Below are positions 22,899 to 43,589 of a stretch of DNA of 64,000 nucleotides, one piece after another. A program made the position numbers and the translations under genes. This DNA is from Urechis unicinctus (lineage: Eukaryota > Annelida > Polychaeta > Xenopneusta > Urechidae), in the NCBI GenBank assembly GCA_034190875.2, contig CM067348.1, forward strand, positions 24,025,475 to 24,089,474. Reading direction: 5' to 3'. Numbering within the stretch: position 1 is the stretch's first letter; every line of letters starts with the position of its first letter. The notes under the pieces were generated by a model. It saw only the letters and a program-made list of their open reading frames with translations, ran no database searches and was not told the DNA's origin.

Positions 22899-24114
22899 AT
22901 ATATATTATATGTTATACCATCTGTTTCTCACATCAAATTATAGCAAACCATCAAGGAGATGATGTGAACCCATCTCCAGTCATCCATTATTTCCACAGT
23001 TATTAATTTGAATCAAATACTTATCCAGCGACTTTCCCAGGGTGATTGTCAGGGTATAAGCTGATGTGACTACCACAATGTGTTGAGCCAAGCACTGTTT
23101 GATCAGGTCATCTAGAAGTAGTAACCAAGGCACCTTCCATACATAGGCAGCGTACTGGTGCGATAGAGACCCTGCGCCTTAGGACTTACTTGAAACAAAA
23201 CCTACAATTCCTCTCTTTCATTGAGATGAAGCCAATAGAGTGACAGGTGAATGATGTAAGCACAATTCATTGCCTACATGGCTTTCACTGTACCAGATGC
23301 AAAGTATAGAATCAAACAGATGAATAACATTGGTTAGCTTTTATTAGTTAAGAAAAGAGCACCTCACCATCTCCAAACATGTCATAAATTAACATCCCTT
23401 GTGATATTTTATCACCAATACAGACCCTGAATGAACCATGACATGGCTACATCCAATAAGCTAGTCTCACACACACACATTATTTACAGTATCCAAATGT
23501 TTTAAACAAGGTAATAAAACTAATTATGTAGACATTTGTTCTGGGTTTTAGTATCCTAGCATCTGACTAGCCATGATATCACCTAGAACTTACACATGGT
23601 AATCTGATAGTAATATTTTAGGAAAAAATATCGCTGTTCATTTGAATACTGAAACAAAAAGTCGTATATATTTGCCTGTCATGACAATTACATACACAAT
23701 TTGACTAATATATCTTTGCATTGATATCGACTTGAACATCCCCCCCCCCCCCCCCCCCCCGCACACACCTATATAACATCATGCACCAGATATGCAATAT
23801 AAAGTGAAGTGTTGTTCGTAAAACACAGACAGGCAAAACTTGTGTTTAGATAACCCTGACACTTACGCAAATAGAGAACGACAACCGACATATAATTACC
23901 AAACCAGTCTGTCTTCGTTACTTACACACATAAATCATTGAGTGAAATATAACTACACAAAGATAACACTCTCTTAGCAGATTCACAATCATTCCTGAGC
24001 AGCAACATGTTATTATTTATAAACAACACAAATGTAAAAAGCCACATTCAACCTGCATTAAGTTTCATTTTCCTAAAACAATTATTGCATGATACTAAAC
24101 GAAGATCCATGTAT
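22092..24114. other. Intergenic region between SDR and VLCAD genes
   Basis: Convergent gene ends. Contains a (CA)n run at 22,360-22,380, direct repeats of a ttccgaaatccgga word at about 22,395 and 22,697-22,720, two (AT)n runs at 22,772-22,836 and 22,854-22,892, and a C-run at 23,740-23,760. The rest is AT-rich; no gene is supported. Confidence 0.6.
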
Positions 24115-33588
<9,474 letters not shown>

Positions 33589-34141
33589 TTTGACAGTTTT
33601 GGAATGCTGTTATATGTTGAGATCTAGAACACAGAGATTATATCACCGCGAATGGTAGGCTGAGGTAAGAGTTCAGAAACAAACCTTGACCCCACCTAGA
33701 TGCAATCACTCGCCAGATGGCAGAGTTATATTTATCATCATAACGTGCGGACCTCATTGACCGTGTTCTGGTCGCTAGAGCCGAGGGTTGTTGTTGTTGT
33801 TGATTCAAAATTTAACGCTGCTCGGCTTCTTTTGCTTGACTGTTAATATTTTGAACTTGTCCAACCGGCCGAGTGGTTTTTATGAGCCGGGCACACATTC
33901 TACAACACTCCGATTTGTTGTTTCACGCTGAGTGGCACCGTTAATCACACATACGGCGAGAGAAGCAGATACACAACTGGTTCTTTTTAACTTACTATCA
34001 CGTAAACATACTATCGTGCAGCTAAGCGATTAAAGCGCTTGCTGTGGTGCCAATTTGAACTTTTGAGACGCCCCATAATTCCAGAACACATTCAATGTGT
34101 TCTCATTGGCAGCAGACCACTACATTGTGCAGACGTCACAT
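33589..34141. other. Upstream region of VLCAD gene
   Basis: Contains the presumed 5' UTR and promoter of the minus-strand VLCAD gene. No TATA box is evident. A (TTG)n run sits at 33,788-33,803. Beyond about 33,850 I see nothing recognisable up to the transposon end at 34,142. Confidence 0.4.
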
Positions 34142-34997
34142 CCCAGTGGGCACAACACGTGGAATCCACGTGGAAAATACGTGGAGAAACTGGTGTAATT
34201 CACGTAGATAATACGCGTAAAAGGCAAGTTGAATTCAGGTGGATATCGACACGTGGAAAACACGTGTGCTCTTCCATCTAAATTCAACGATACAAAATAT
34301 CTGTATTCAGGTGGTTTTTACTTCCTCTTGACTTTAGTAATTTTTTTGTTTTTTAATATATTTCACAAGATCATTGAACCAAGTACATTTATTTCTCAGA
34401 TATATCCAACTATAAGTGCTACATGATCACAAATAACAATATTAAACATGTTTTAAACATTACGAGCAAATGTCAACATACAAAGGCAACAAATTAGTGG
34501 AAAAAGGCAGGTTTGTTCATGAAACACATTAAACCAGTCACTACATGCATGAGCATCATGAATATACACAGATATAACATGATTTACTTTCACCCTAATA
34601 AAATGCAAATTATAAAATGTACTTAAAAGCCACTGAAATGCAAAACCGAATTTTTGTTATCGCATTTTGATGATAATTTTTAAGTGACTTTCTGGGTGAC
34701 GTCACCTAATTGACACAAATCTGTCAAATTCGTCTAGGATGGCTTTCATCAGTAAACCACTAAACGAAAGTGAGTGAATGAGTTTGATGACTTCATACAG
34801 GAAAGTCTGCGAGTTTGATCGGTAATATCTCGGCAACCAGTAATGACATCTCAGTCATACTGTTGTCAAAATGTCACAAAATCATCTTCATAATTAGATG
34901 ACAACACAAATTTGAATTTTGCATGTAAGTGGCTCTTTAAGTAAACGATCTAGTCAAATCTATGAAAAATATAAATGTGTGAGTAAATCAACAATCA

Positions 34998-35789
34998 TTA
35001 CCAATAGGCAATATTTAAACTTCTCTTGGGTGCATTCCTCAGTCGGTTGGCTAGAAAGACATTAACAGCAGCCTCGGTGAACCCATGACTCTTCACTACA
35101 CTTTCTGCACAGTACAAAGAGGACAATATAAGCTATCTAATTTCATACATCGTACAACTGACTTTCATTATTTATTGTGTATCATTAAAATAAAAAAAAA
35201 CTATCCTGGACTTCCAAGTAATTAGCCAATGGTGAACCTACCGACAATTAATTTGCAGAGTGCCATTTTCTCAAAGCTGGCTTTGTCACCTGACTCGTTC
35301 ATGTTAAGCTTGCACTGCAGGGAATTAGTGATTAATCTGCAAGCAATATGTCTGAATGAATACAATTGGTGCATGAAAATTTCTTAAACATTGCCAATTC
35401 AGACAAAATGCATAAGTGCAAGTTGTTTGGATCATGGATTTACATCATATACATATACATAGAGAATCGCACCTGCTTGTCAAATCGTTCATCGTATCCC
35501 GGACACTGCACAATGATTTTCATACACTTCTGAAACTGACACAAAAATGTGACATTTGGAAAATATTTCATTGCTGTTTATTAGATCTAATGCCCACTCC
35601 TCCTTAAAAAAACTGCAATTTTACATACCCACAAATTCTTTCTCTGGTTGTCCATAAACTGCTCATCAGTGCTGTTCATCTGCACAGCTTCAGGAAGCAT
35701 TTTGCCACTATCGGCCAGCTCTCTCCTCTCCTGCCTGTTCAGTATATCCCTGATTTGCAGAGGCAGGAGAGGCAGCGCTCCTGAAAACC
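34998..35789 (-). CDS. Unrecognised multi-exon gene inside transposon (3' part)
   Basis: Four exons with matching phases and GT-AG borders, read on the minus strand: 35,629-35,789 (SGALPLLPLQIRDILNRQER and onward to MDNQRKNLW), 35,473-35,535 (QKCMKIIVQCPGYDERFDKQ), 35,242-35,313 (CKLNMNESGDKASFEKMALC) and 34,998-35,104 (SHGFTEAAVNVFLANRLRN, ending in a stop). Together about 134 residues, soluble, charged, with no membrane segment or motif I recognise. The amino-terminal exons were not found; the sequence upstream is the minisatellite at 36 kb. The absence of any frame damage suggests it is recent or under constraint. It could be a transposon-encoded accessory protein or a captured host gene fragment. 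Confidence 0.55.
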
Positions 35790-35964
35790 TGTGCACAAAC
35801 AAATTATGCAGTATTCAATTACTATGCTGCTGACTACAAACTCATAAATAATACCTTTCTCAATAGCAGCATTAAAACAGAGAAAATATTTAAAGAAAAT
35901 ATTCCCAAATGTGCACTTATGTTAAAGGAAAACCATCATTGCTCAACCAACGACTGTTAGAATG

Positions 35965-36275
35965 AGTGACAGATGAGCCATGACTGTGGGACTGAGTGAC
36001 AAATGAGCGATGACGACCGTGTGGAACGGATTGACAGATGAACGATGACTGTGAGATGGACTGACTGATGAACGATGACTGTGAGATGGACTGACAGATG
36101 AACGATGACTGTGAGATGGACTGACTGATGAACGATGACTGTGAGATGGACTGACAGTAGCCCTACAAGACGTCTGGTATAAATTCATGTAACCGTTACA
36201 CCAGAGCTAGACTGACAGATGAACGATGACTGTGAGATGGACTGACAGATGAACGATGACTGTGAGATGGAGGAA
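35965..36275. repeat. 30-bp minisatellite interrupted by a miniature element
   Basis: Tandem copies of a 30-bp unit (gactgacagatgaacgatga, then ctgtgagatg) from about 35,965 to 36,275. The array is split at 36,158-36,209 by an inserted 52-bp element. Confidence 0.9.
36158..36209. mobile_element. 52-bp miniature TAGC-type element inside minisatellite
   Basis: Begins tagccctacaagacgtctg and ends gttacaccagagcta. The nonamer gactgacag occurs immediately on both sides (36,149-36,157 and 36,210-36,218). Because that word is also part of the 30-bp repeat unit, the duplication alone is weaker evidence here, but the interruption of a regular array shows the exact element boundaries. Confidence 0.85.
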
Positions 36276-36629
36276 CAGTCAACAGATGAACCATGGCGTG
36301 TGTATAAGATGGTTGTGGTGTATTAAGGAGCAAGCCTCCAAAAAACCACGAGGCGTGCCTACAGCCTTTCCGCTGCAACTAACTAGCTGCAACGGCTGGC
36401 ACTTTGCTGAGAGCGATAATACAGGTTTCATGCATTAATGAGCATAAAATCATAAACCATGAAGACATTATACACGGCAAGCAGTTTTTGTACAGCTACT
36501 TGAGTAAACTTATTTTCATTGAAAGAATAACATTTGAATATGACTCACTTGTAAACTTAGAAACTGTCAAAAATATAGCAAATGAATTCTCAACTTTCCA
36601 AAACTGCAGAAAATCGCGCCAATCAGCGG

Positions 36630-36700
36630 TTAGCGGTTAACCCCCGGTGGGGTCTCCACCACGGACCAGCAGGTCACGGGTTCGAACCTCGCCTACGTTT
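36630..36700 (+). repeat. tRNA-derived SINE-like head
   Basis: Contains an A-box-like stretch (cagcggttagcggttaa) and about 40 bases later a perfect B box, gggttcgaacctc. The spacing fits a tRNA promoter, but the expected 3' acceptor-stem pairing and flanks of a tRNA gene are not obvious and the sequence continues into unrelated DNA, so a SINE is more likely than a tRNA gene. Confidence 0.45.
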
Positions 36701-37111
36701 GGAGAGTATCTCACCTGAATTTCGACTCATTATTCCAGGAGACCCCTGTCACGATAGTAACTAAGCAGATGAAAGCCAAAAACCGTCATCATCCCCAGAG
36801 CTCATAGATCGATAGCACCAAAAGTTGTGAAACCCACTATATCTTGGCATATCTAGCACAAGCCTAGCTGGGGCTGTCAGGTTAACACATGGCCATATTT
36901 CTGGTATAATCTGAAAAAAAAGAATATTTAAATAATAATTTACAAATGGGTCCTAAAATACACGTCTTTTCCACGTGTTTTTGACACGTCAATTCCACGT
37001 TATTAATACTCGTGGAATCCACGTGGATATCGCGTGAAAACACGTGGATCCACCAATTCACCAAAAATCCACATGATTTCCACGTGGATTCCACGTGTTG
37101 TGCCCACTGGG

Positions 37112-38302
37112 ATAGAACCGAGGGTGCGTATCACAAGCCATTTCCATGAGCCAGACACGTGCAATTAAGGTCAATCCGGGTCACAACCTTTGCGTTGATT
37201 GGTCACGAAGATTAACGAACGTGTCTAATGAATATTCGGACGCGCCACTTTTGGAGCTGGTCGTGTCGTAGACTCTAGGGCGAGAAGCGTAGCGGAACCC
37301 CTGGAGTCTGGGACGCAGACTAGTATTGACACCTTGTTGGTTGCGCGGAAGACACGACGCTATTAACGTGCGCGTGGCGCGTTTTTGTCAATGACACGGT
37401 AAAAAGTAGCTGATAACGAAGATCTAAGACAATTTCAATAATCAGAAACGATCTTGAGCATACTTTGATCTGCGAACAAGAACATTTTACGAGTGACAGC
37501 TATAAACTCGGCGATATAAAATCAGCCATGGCTGACAAGCTACAAACCAGCCGATTTGTTTGAAGCTCAATAATCATGGCTTACCAGTATTTGGAAGGAC
37601 TACCCAACGTGGCACGAAAGAGGTATATACAAAAACTGACTACACCCAGATCCAGTAAAATGTACGTTGCATGAGCTGAATATGTGGACTTTGTCTACTG
37701 GACTCCTGGGGAGTGTGTGATCAGACGGTGATTTTCTTTTGGAGTTGTGTAACAAGTATGTTTTGGCAGTCAGCAGTATTTTCAGAACTTCTGACACGCA
37801 GATTAGTGGATGGTGCATGTACTTCTGGTGAAGATATGTTTGGATATGCTGTAAATACAAGTGGTTTCATTTTTCATGCATCAGCATCAAAAGAGTATCA
37901 AAGGGTGCCTGGTATTGCAAGTCTGCAAGAAATACATCTTGAGCCAACCTTTCTGTATATATAAGATGTTCCTTTTATAGACTTATTTTGATATCTTTGA
38001 CTGTTATATGGTGAATGAGTTGGGCGAATAAAATTTATTCTCAAATTCTATCCTCTTCTTAAATTGATTTGTGCCTCTATGAAATTTACAATGTGATGTC
38101 ACTAACAGCAATCAAATGCAAATTCTGGATGAAGAGAAATGTGAAATATCACAATGAATAGTCTTTAAGTGTGGCATGGACAATAAGAAACCACCAGAAC
38201 ATTTAATAAATGCTTTATTACAATTGTGTATTGAAAACAAATTTACTGCAAAATGAAAAAGCGTACAGGTAATACCACTACATAATATGTAATTTGAACT
38301 AT
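37112..38302. other. Region without recognised gene
   Basis: Holds a short plus-strand frame at 37,713-37,964 (83 residues, with CTSGEDMFGYAVNTSGF) followed by AATAAA near 38,030; I recognise no family and cannot tell whether it is coding. The GC-rich part around 37,130-37,400 may be promoter-like. No other feature seen. Confidence 0.3.
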
Positions 38303-39441
38303 TTCAGTCAATCAAATCACTGTCTCCTACAATAATGCAACCCCCAGCATTTAACAAACAACAAGCCACAGTGACCATCTTGTCCACACTCATTATCATC
38401 ATTGGCTTCAGAGAGTTCACCGACCGGATAGGTAGGGTCCCCTTCAGCAGTTGATATCTGTTTTTTACACACCCAATGACTCTCTAAATGTGAATGCGGA
38501 CAGAGGATTTCCTACGTGACACTTCCACATCTTCTGCAGGTAGTGGATTGTGTCCTTTTGTGAAGCTGGGGATGATGAGCTCAGCTCCACAGACAGTTGC
38601 CAGATCTTACTGTACTGTGAAGGCCCTGTCAGCTATAATTTGGTCACCATGCTGGTGCAGGTCCGCACTTACAAAACCATTCTGTCATACAATTTGAGCA
38701 TCTGAAGCCCTACCTCCCCAAGCCTTTGACACATTGGCTGTGCAGTGCTTCTTATAATTGCTGTAAGTTTGTGCCCTTGCCTTTGGGTTGGCCGATGAAT
38801 AACTCAAAGCAGTCCACAATGGAAGATTCGAACACAGCATCACGGTCTTGCCTATTTGATCAACCAGCTCAGTTCTACATACATTAAATCGATCCACCGC
38901 CAGAATATTTCGATCACAGTGGACAGTCCCAATCCAAACTGATATGCAATATGCTGAAAATGCATATCAAGTCTAAGTTTAACCAGAGTGAGGAAGGGCT
39001 GGTCTTGAAGAGAGATACCATCTTTTCTGGTGACTGAATCATCATGATTCACTACAATCTCACTCAGTACCTAAATACAGAGCACATGGTAAAATGTATA
39101 CATACATCATTGTAGAAGTAGAAATGTTTATACATATGTGATTGTGTGCAAAAACATTCATTATTATAATAAGCAGATTTAGTACAAAGATTCATTATCA
39201 TTATTAAGATTCATTATAATTATTGAATAAGCAGGCTAATTAATACTGCCAAAATCAATTAATTTTATTTAAAAGTATTCACCTGTCTTTTGTTGGATGA
39301 ATGCTCAATGACTCCTTGTAAAGAACGTTTCTTGGCGTTCTTGTAACGATTCATGCGGTCATGTTGCTTGTTGCCATCTTGTCTGTGTGTGAATATAGAG
39401 GGTATCCAGTCTGGGAAAAGTGGGTCCTTGTTAACCACCCC
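38303..39441 (-). pseudogene. PIF/Harbinger-like (DDE_Tnp_4) transposase relic with THAP-like tail
   Basis: Minus-strand fragments in several frames follow the order of DDE_Tnp_4 transposases linked to a THAP region. At 39,290-39,441: PDWIPSIFTH, like the end of a THAP domain, then a Lys-rich stretch. At 38,900-39,050: LTLVKLRLDMHFQHIAYQFG, the helical region before the catalytic core. At 38,690-38,800: NPKARAQTYSNYKKHCTAN and WGGRASDAQIV, typical core motifs. At 38,308-38,500: RIHI, stop, RVIGCVKNRYQLLKGTLPI, where the conserved catalytic Glu of the R-x-x-x-E-R motif is replaced by a stop codon. The multiple frame breaks show it is dead. It lies just outside the 34,142-37,111 transposon; relation between them is unknown. 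Confidence 0.75.
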
Positions 39442-40230
39442 TAGAGGAATGAATTATAATGACTTATTATGTTTCTAACCACAAATGGTACAAACAATAC
39501 AAGGGGAATATAGAATAGCAAAATTGAAATCACAGTTGAATGGAAAGTCCTCATCGACATTACACACAGTAAAAACACATATAAACAGGGCGACATGAAT
39601 GATGAAGTCGTTCAAGCAGAATTAACGTATTTACTTAAATGTCATCAAATTGGATTAAGAATAAAGTATTGTGTAACAGATATACCCTACAAAAGTGTAG
39701 AACCTACCAGTGATGAAATGATGTCCACAAAAACCAAGTTTTAATTTATTGATTAATGGTAAGATCTTATGGGTTTGTAATATGGACCATGTTTTGGTAG
39801 TCGGTGGGGTCACTTTATCAGTTTAATTATTTGAGGAAAAGCTTTCTAGATTGAGAAAAAAATAACAAGAGGGTTGAATTTCGATACTAAAGTTTTATTT
39901 TTTGTGTCTAGGAGATGTTACAGCTGAATGATTGATTATATAAATGACAACAGCACACCTGATATTAAATCGCAACAGCAACTAACTTAATCCCGGGCTT
40001 AATCCATCCTAGCCCTACAAGACGTCTGGGTAATGTTACCGTTACACCGGAGCTAAATCCACCCTTACTTATCTAACCAAGTAATGCAGGATAATAAACG
40101 AAATTCCTTGAAAGCACACTTTTACTGACTGACACTTGCCAAGGTCCCCTACCCTTTTGGCTGCGGGCCCTGTTTACATGTTAATGATATTCAATACTCG
40201 CGCCAAGGGACTCTGGGGTGAGAAGCGTTG
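39442..40230. other. AT-rich intergenic region
   Basis: No gene recognised apart from the miniature element at 40,010. AATAAA-like words occur, and the region presumably holds the 3' UTR of the sulfotransferase exon next to it. Confidence 0.4.
40010..40055. mobile_element. 46-bp miniature TAGC-type element
   Basis: Begins tagccctacaagacgtctgg and ends gttacaccggagcta. Flanking nonamers aatccatcc (40,001-40,009) and aatccaccc (40,056-40,064) match at eight of nine positions. Almost identical at both ends to the 52-bp element at 36,158. Confidence 0.85.
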
Positions 40231-40805
40231 TCAGCAACATGAAGAGGAATCACAGTGGGATGAACCACAACTTGCGAACATTGTCGTGGTGTTGAACGAA
40301 TAGCCAAATAGATCCATATCCACTTCATACATTTTTTTAAGCTTCTGGACTAACTGGGGAGCAATTCGGGTGTAACTGCTGAGAATTTTGTTCGCTTTCA
40401 AACCCAACGGCTCATGGGTTTCTTCGTCAAGTCGACGCACGTTGAACGACGGGAAATCAGTGACGTTGAGTCGGGATAAAATCGGGGCCATGTCCTGCTC
40501 CAATGTCTCAACCTTCAATATTGTGTCATAATCTATGGAGCAGGGGTAACATTCGTCGATAATTTTGTTCCAATGATGATTGTGTTTTTCCGGTGATTGA
40601 TCCTCTAGGTAACTAATGTATTTCACGAACTCTTGCCATGTGGCACCTTTGCGGTATTCCAGTTGCATATTGCCTCCGTGTGACGTCTTACGAAACATTC
40701 TGATCATCGTTGGTCCATGGTCCGTCCACGTGTACTGGGCTGTGGGATGAGTAAATTTACAATTGTAGCAAGACTCCAAGCGATCAAAGGGATCAGTCAG
40801 CGTGG
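40231..40805 (-). CDS. Carbohydrate sulfotransferase, carboxy-terminal exon (HNK-1 family)
   Basis: Minus-strand exon encoding the end of a Golgi sulfotransferase of the CHST8-14/HNK-1 type (Sulfotransfer_2), which moves sulfate from PAPS to a glycan. Visible features: TDPFDRLESCYNCKF, matching the R-D/H-P-F-x-R-L-x-S-x-Y region near the 3'-phosphate site; FVKYISYLE; HWNKI, followed by CYPCSIDYDTILKVETLEQD, the family hallmark of a C-x-P-C-x-x-x-Y-D block followed by an E-T-L-x-x-D block; then the carboxy tail. The PAPS 5'-phosphosulfate loop (amino-terminal) is not in this exon. Upstream of 40,805 an in-frame stop appears and no earlier exon was found, so this is either the last exon of a gene whose other exons are more distant, or an isolated fragment. 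Confidence 0.7.
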
Positions 40806-41466
40806 TTGCGTTAATTCAAAGACAAGTTTTATGGCATGATAAGCAAACAGAAAGGTCAGGTCCGTACATTCTCTTACCACTGTTTCCAGCAATATCGTCT
40901 ACCTCATGGGCCGGGCGTCCTGGGGCGCTCGTTGATAGCCTACAGGCCCGAGTCACACATCTGTATATTTATTGGTCGTTATTTAATCATTAATGGCTAC
41001 TCAGACCATATTATTGGCTTCACCTTATTGCAGCTATCTCATGAAATCGAGGTGCAGCCAATTTGAACGAATATATTTCGTACGTGTAGGGGCGATATCA
41101 GCATGATTTTTTGCAGAGTTGCTGGAGGAAGTATTATTTATTTGCTATAATGCATTATACTGCTGTTCGTTATTCTTCAGTTTTGTATGAATTTCAGCTG
41201 TTGGTTTCATATCAATTTACCAATCAGCGAACCGACTATAAACCAGGATTCGCTTAAAACTGCCTTTAGAATTCCATATACGCATGCGTGGCATTTAATA
41301 GATTCTTAATAACCTCTTGGTCCAGCTCGTGGCCCCTCCAAAGTGTAATCGCCAAACACAGTTACAGTGTGAGAGGGAATTCCTCTGGAAGCCTGTTTAG
41401 ATGTATTCTGTTCCTCCTGAATCTCATAGTGGGAGTAGCCACATTGAATGAACGTGAACTACACTT
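40806..41466. other. Region without recognised feature
   Basis: I see no gene, repeat array or mobile-element end here. It separates the sulfotransferase exon from the Gypsy fragment. Confidence 0.4.
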
Positions 41467-42560
41467 CTATAGCATCATACCGGGTTCTTGTCGATCTTTT
41501 ATCCAGACTTGATCGCGGGTGTTAAGCACAGGCAATGTTTTTGATCCAAGTCTCAGATCAAATGTCATCTTTTGTTTTAATCGCATATCCTGTTCCTTCT
41601 CACCAATATGTGGAATGAAAGATTCCAGTTGCTGAGCAGATATTGGGATTGTGGTTCTTAATCTCCTAAACATAAGCAATTCCGCAGGACTGAATCAACA
41701 TGCGAGTGCTGTATTACGTTAATCTAGAAGAGCACCATATGGGGCGTTTGAATTTTTCAACAAATTTTTCACATTCTGGACAGCCCTTTCTGCTTCTCCT
41801 TTTTCCTGAGGAATGTCCGGGGCTTGATGTGGTGAAAGTGAACCTATAATCGGTAGCGAATACTTTGAACTCTCGCGAGGTGTACTGACTGCCGTTGTCT
41901 GACATCAGTTTCTCTGGCACACCATGTCTTGCAAATATGGATTTGAGATGATTGATGATGTGGCAGCTTGTCAAATTCTTAAGTTTCGCTAATTCAATGT
42001 AACGAGAGTAGAAATCAACAACTACTAAGTAATTGTCTTTTCTGAATTCCATCAGTGACTACTCTTTGCCATGGTCTTTGTGGTAGTTCTGATGGTAGGA
42101 GAGGTTCTACATGAGGTTTGGCCTCTTTACAGCAAGTGCGACACTGGCTTACCAGCTCATAAATTTGTTTGTTTAGTCCGGGCCACCACACACTCTGAAG
42201 TGCACGTCTTCGACATTTAACAATACCTTGATGACCTGCATGTTGGTGGTCTAAAATATCCAGTCTCAGTGAAGAGGGAATGAGTATTCTAGTCTGATAC
42301 ATCAGTAGAGCATTCTGTACTGTTAGATCTCCTCTGCGTGGGTAGTACTGGTGCCAAAAAATTTACAATTTAGTCTGGTCTGGCCAGCCTTCTTGTATGT
42401 AGACCATGACTTGTTTTGTCATCTCGTCTGTTTGTTGATGATTGATAATTTGTTGAATTATGCTGTCAGTTGCGGGCAAACCCTCCATAACCATAACAAC
42501 AAATCTAGCGGTTTGTGGTCAGTTTCTAGAGTGACTGAAGGTTAATCCTGTGATATAATC
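41467..42560 (-). mobile_element. Ty3/Gypsy element fragment (RNase H end and integrase)
   Basis: Minus-strand pol remnant. Near 42,520-42,540 the RNase H motif VTLETDHKPL; at 42,140-42,300 the integrase zinc finger (HAGHQGIVKC ... CRTC); at 41,714-42,052 the integrase core (VVVDFYSRYIE with the first Asp, MSDNGSQYTS with the second; the Glu helix is garbled after a frame break); at 41,467-41,679 the integrase tail. Several stops and frame changes make it a pseudogene. It is distinct from the neighbouring element at 43.3-47.6 kb, which has its own integrase. The right side is cut by the inverted repeat that starts near 42,505. Confidence 0.85.
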
Positions 42561-43262
42561 AGAAAATCTTTCACAAGCCCAAGCATATACATATGCCGGG
42601 GTATGTTTTTTCGGCCTCCCGACGAGTTTTGTTGGGCCTCATATTTGTAGGACGGCGTATGCTTTTGCCATTTTCACCTTGTATGACGGGTACGGGTTTT
42701 TGAGATCCCGGGGCACACCCCTGCTCAGGACAAGGCCAAGTGCCCCCTCCAGGCTTCGGGAATCCATACGTGTTATCTTTTTTCAATTGTCAATGCGATA
42801 TCGTTGAATACATATCCCCCCTGTAAGGTAGGTATTGCCAAAAGATAATCATTGACAAAATGACACATATACTTAAATAATACAATTCGGAAAGCAAAAG
42901 TTCTTGCGAAGAACCTTGTCTGTGCGTGCGCGCAGAAACCGATCTAAACATGAATTTTTAAAAATTTGTCTAACCGGATTAAATCGCCTTTGACGAAATC
43001 TCACACGTAAACTAACTCAACTTGTTAATAAACATTCATATATGTGAAAAAATATTCTTCATATGTACATTTGTGTAATTATCGTGTAAAATTGTATCGT
43101 TCACCGCGTGTACGGTTACGACCATCGCACAATTCTAACCGGCGGAACTCCAACTCTCCGGAAGTTAACTTGTATTCGTCATGACATATTTTAGGTAACG
43201 TTATGATGACTAACACTTACAATAACTAGAATCTCATGAAATTGAATAATTAAAATTGTTAT
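42505..43262. repeat. Inverted-repeat partner R1 (partner at 52,086-52,740)
   Basis: Matches 52,086-52,740 in the opposite orientation over its whole length, including gcgcacgcacagac, the purine/pyrimidine tract catatcccccctgtaaggta, and the RNase H motif coding tgaccacaaaccgctag at the outer end. R1 has about 110 extra bases (around 42,585-42,705) missing from R2. Shared sequence ends exactly at 43,262, where the Gypsy LTR begins. Confidence 0.85.
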
Positions 43263-43589
43263 TGTTGTATTTCTCGTAGCCATTTATTGCAGAACACATA
43301 ATGATGACGCAGTACACATGAGCACATACGGGAGCGTTCATGTTACCAACATAACAGGGAGCAACTATTATTACAACATGCCCCTTATAAAGAAAATAGT
43401 TTAAGAACACCCACAAATGTCACTAAATCAATTACTACTAACTTGTGATTTCAAACATTTCACTGAGGTCACAAATTGTCCAACACTAGAAATGCATTAC
43501 AACAAATGAGACAACATATAAATATTGCAGACAGAGGTTTCAGAACTTGTCTCACCGTTGGAGTCAGGTCTTCAGCACCTGCTCTTTAA

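Larger units (their letters stand above)
34142..37111. mobile_element. 2.97-kb inverted-repeat DNA transposon, AT target duplication
   Basis: The first ~34 bases (cccagtgggcacaacacgtg, then gaatccacgtggaaa) are repeated exactly, inverted, at the right end (37,111). Inward of that both arms are rich in short cacgtgg palindromes (34,160-34,290 and 36,955-37,095). The dinucleotide AT flanks both ends, compatible with a 2-bp target duplication. Inside are four exons of an unrecognised gene, a 30-bp minisatellite, a miniature element and a tRNA-like SINE head. No transposase is seen inside, so it is likely non-autonomous. Confidence 0.8.
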
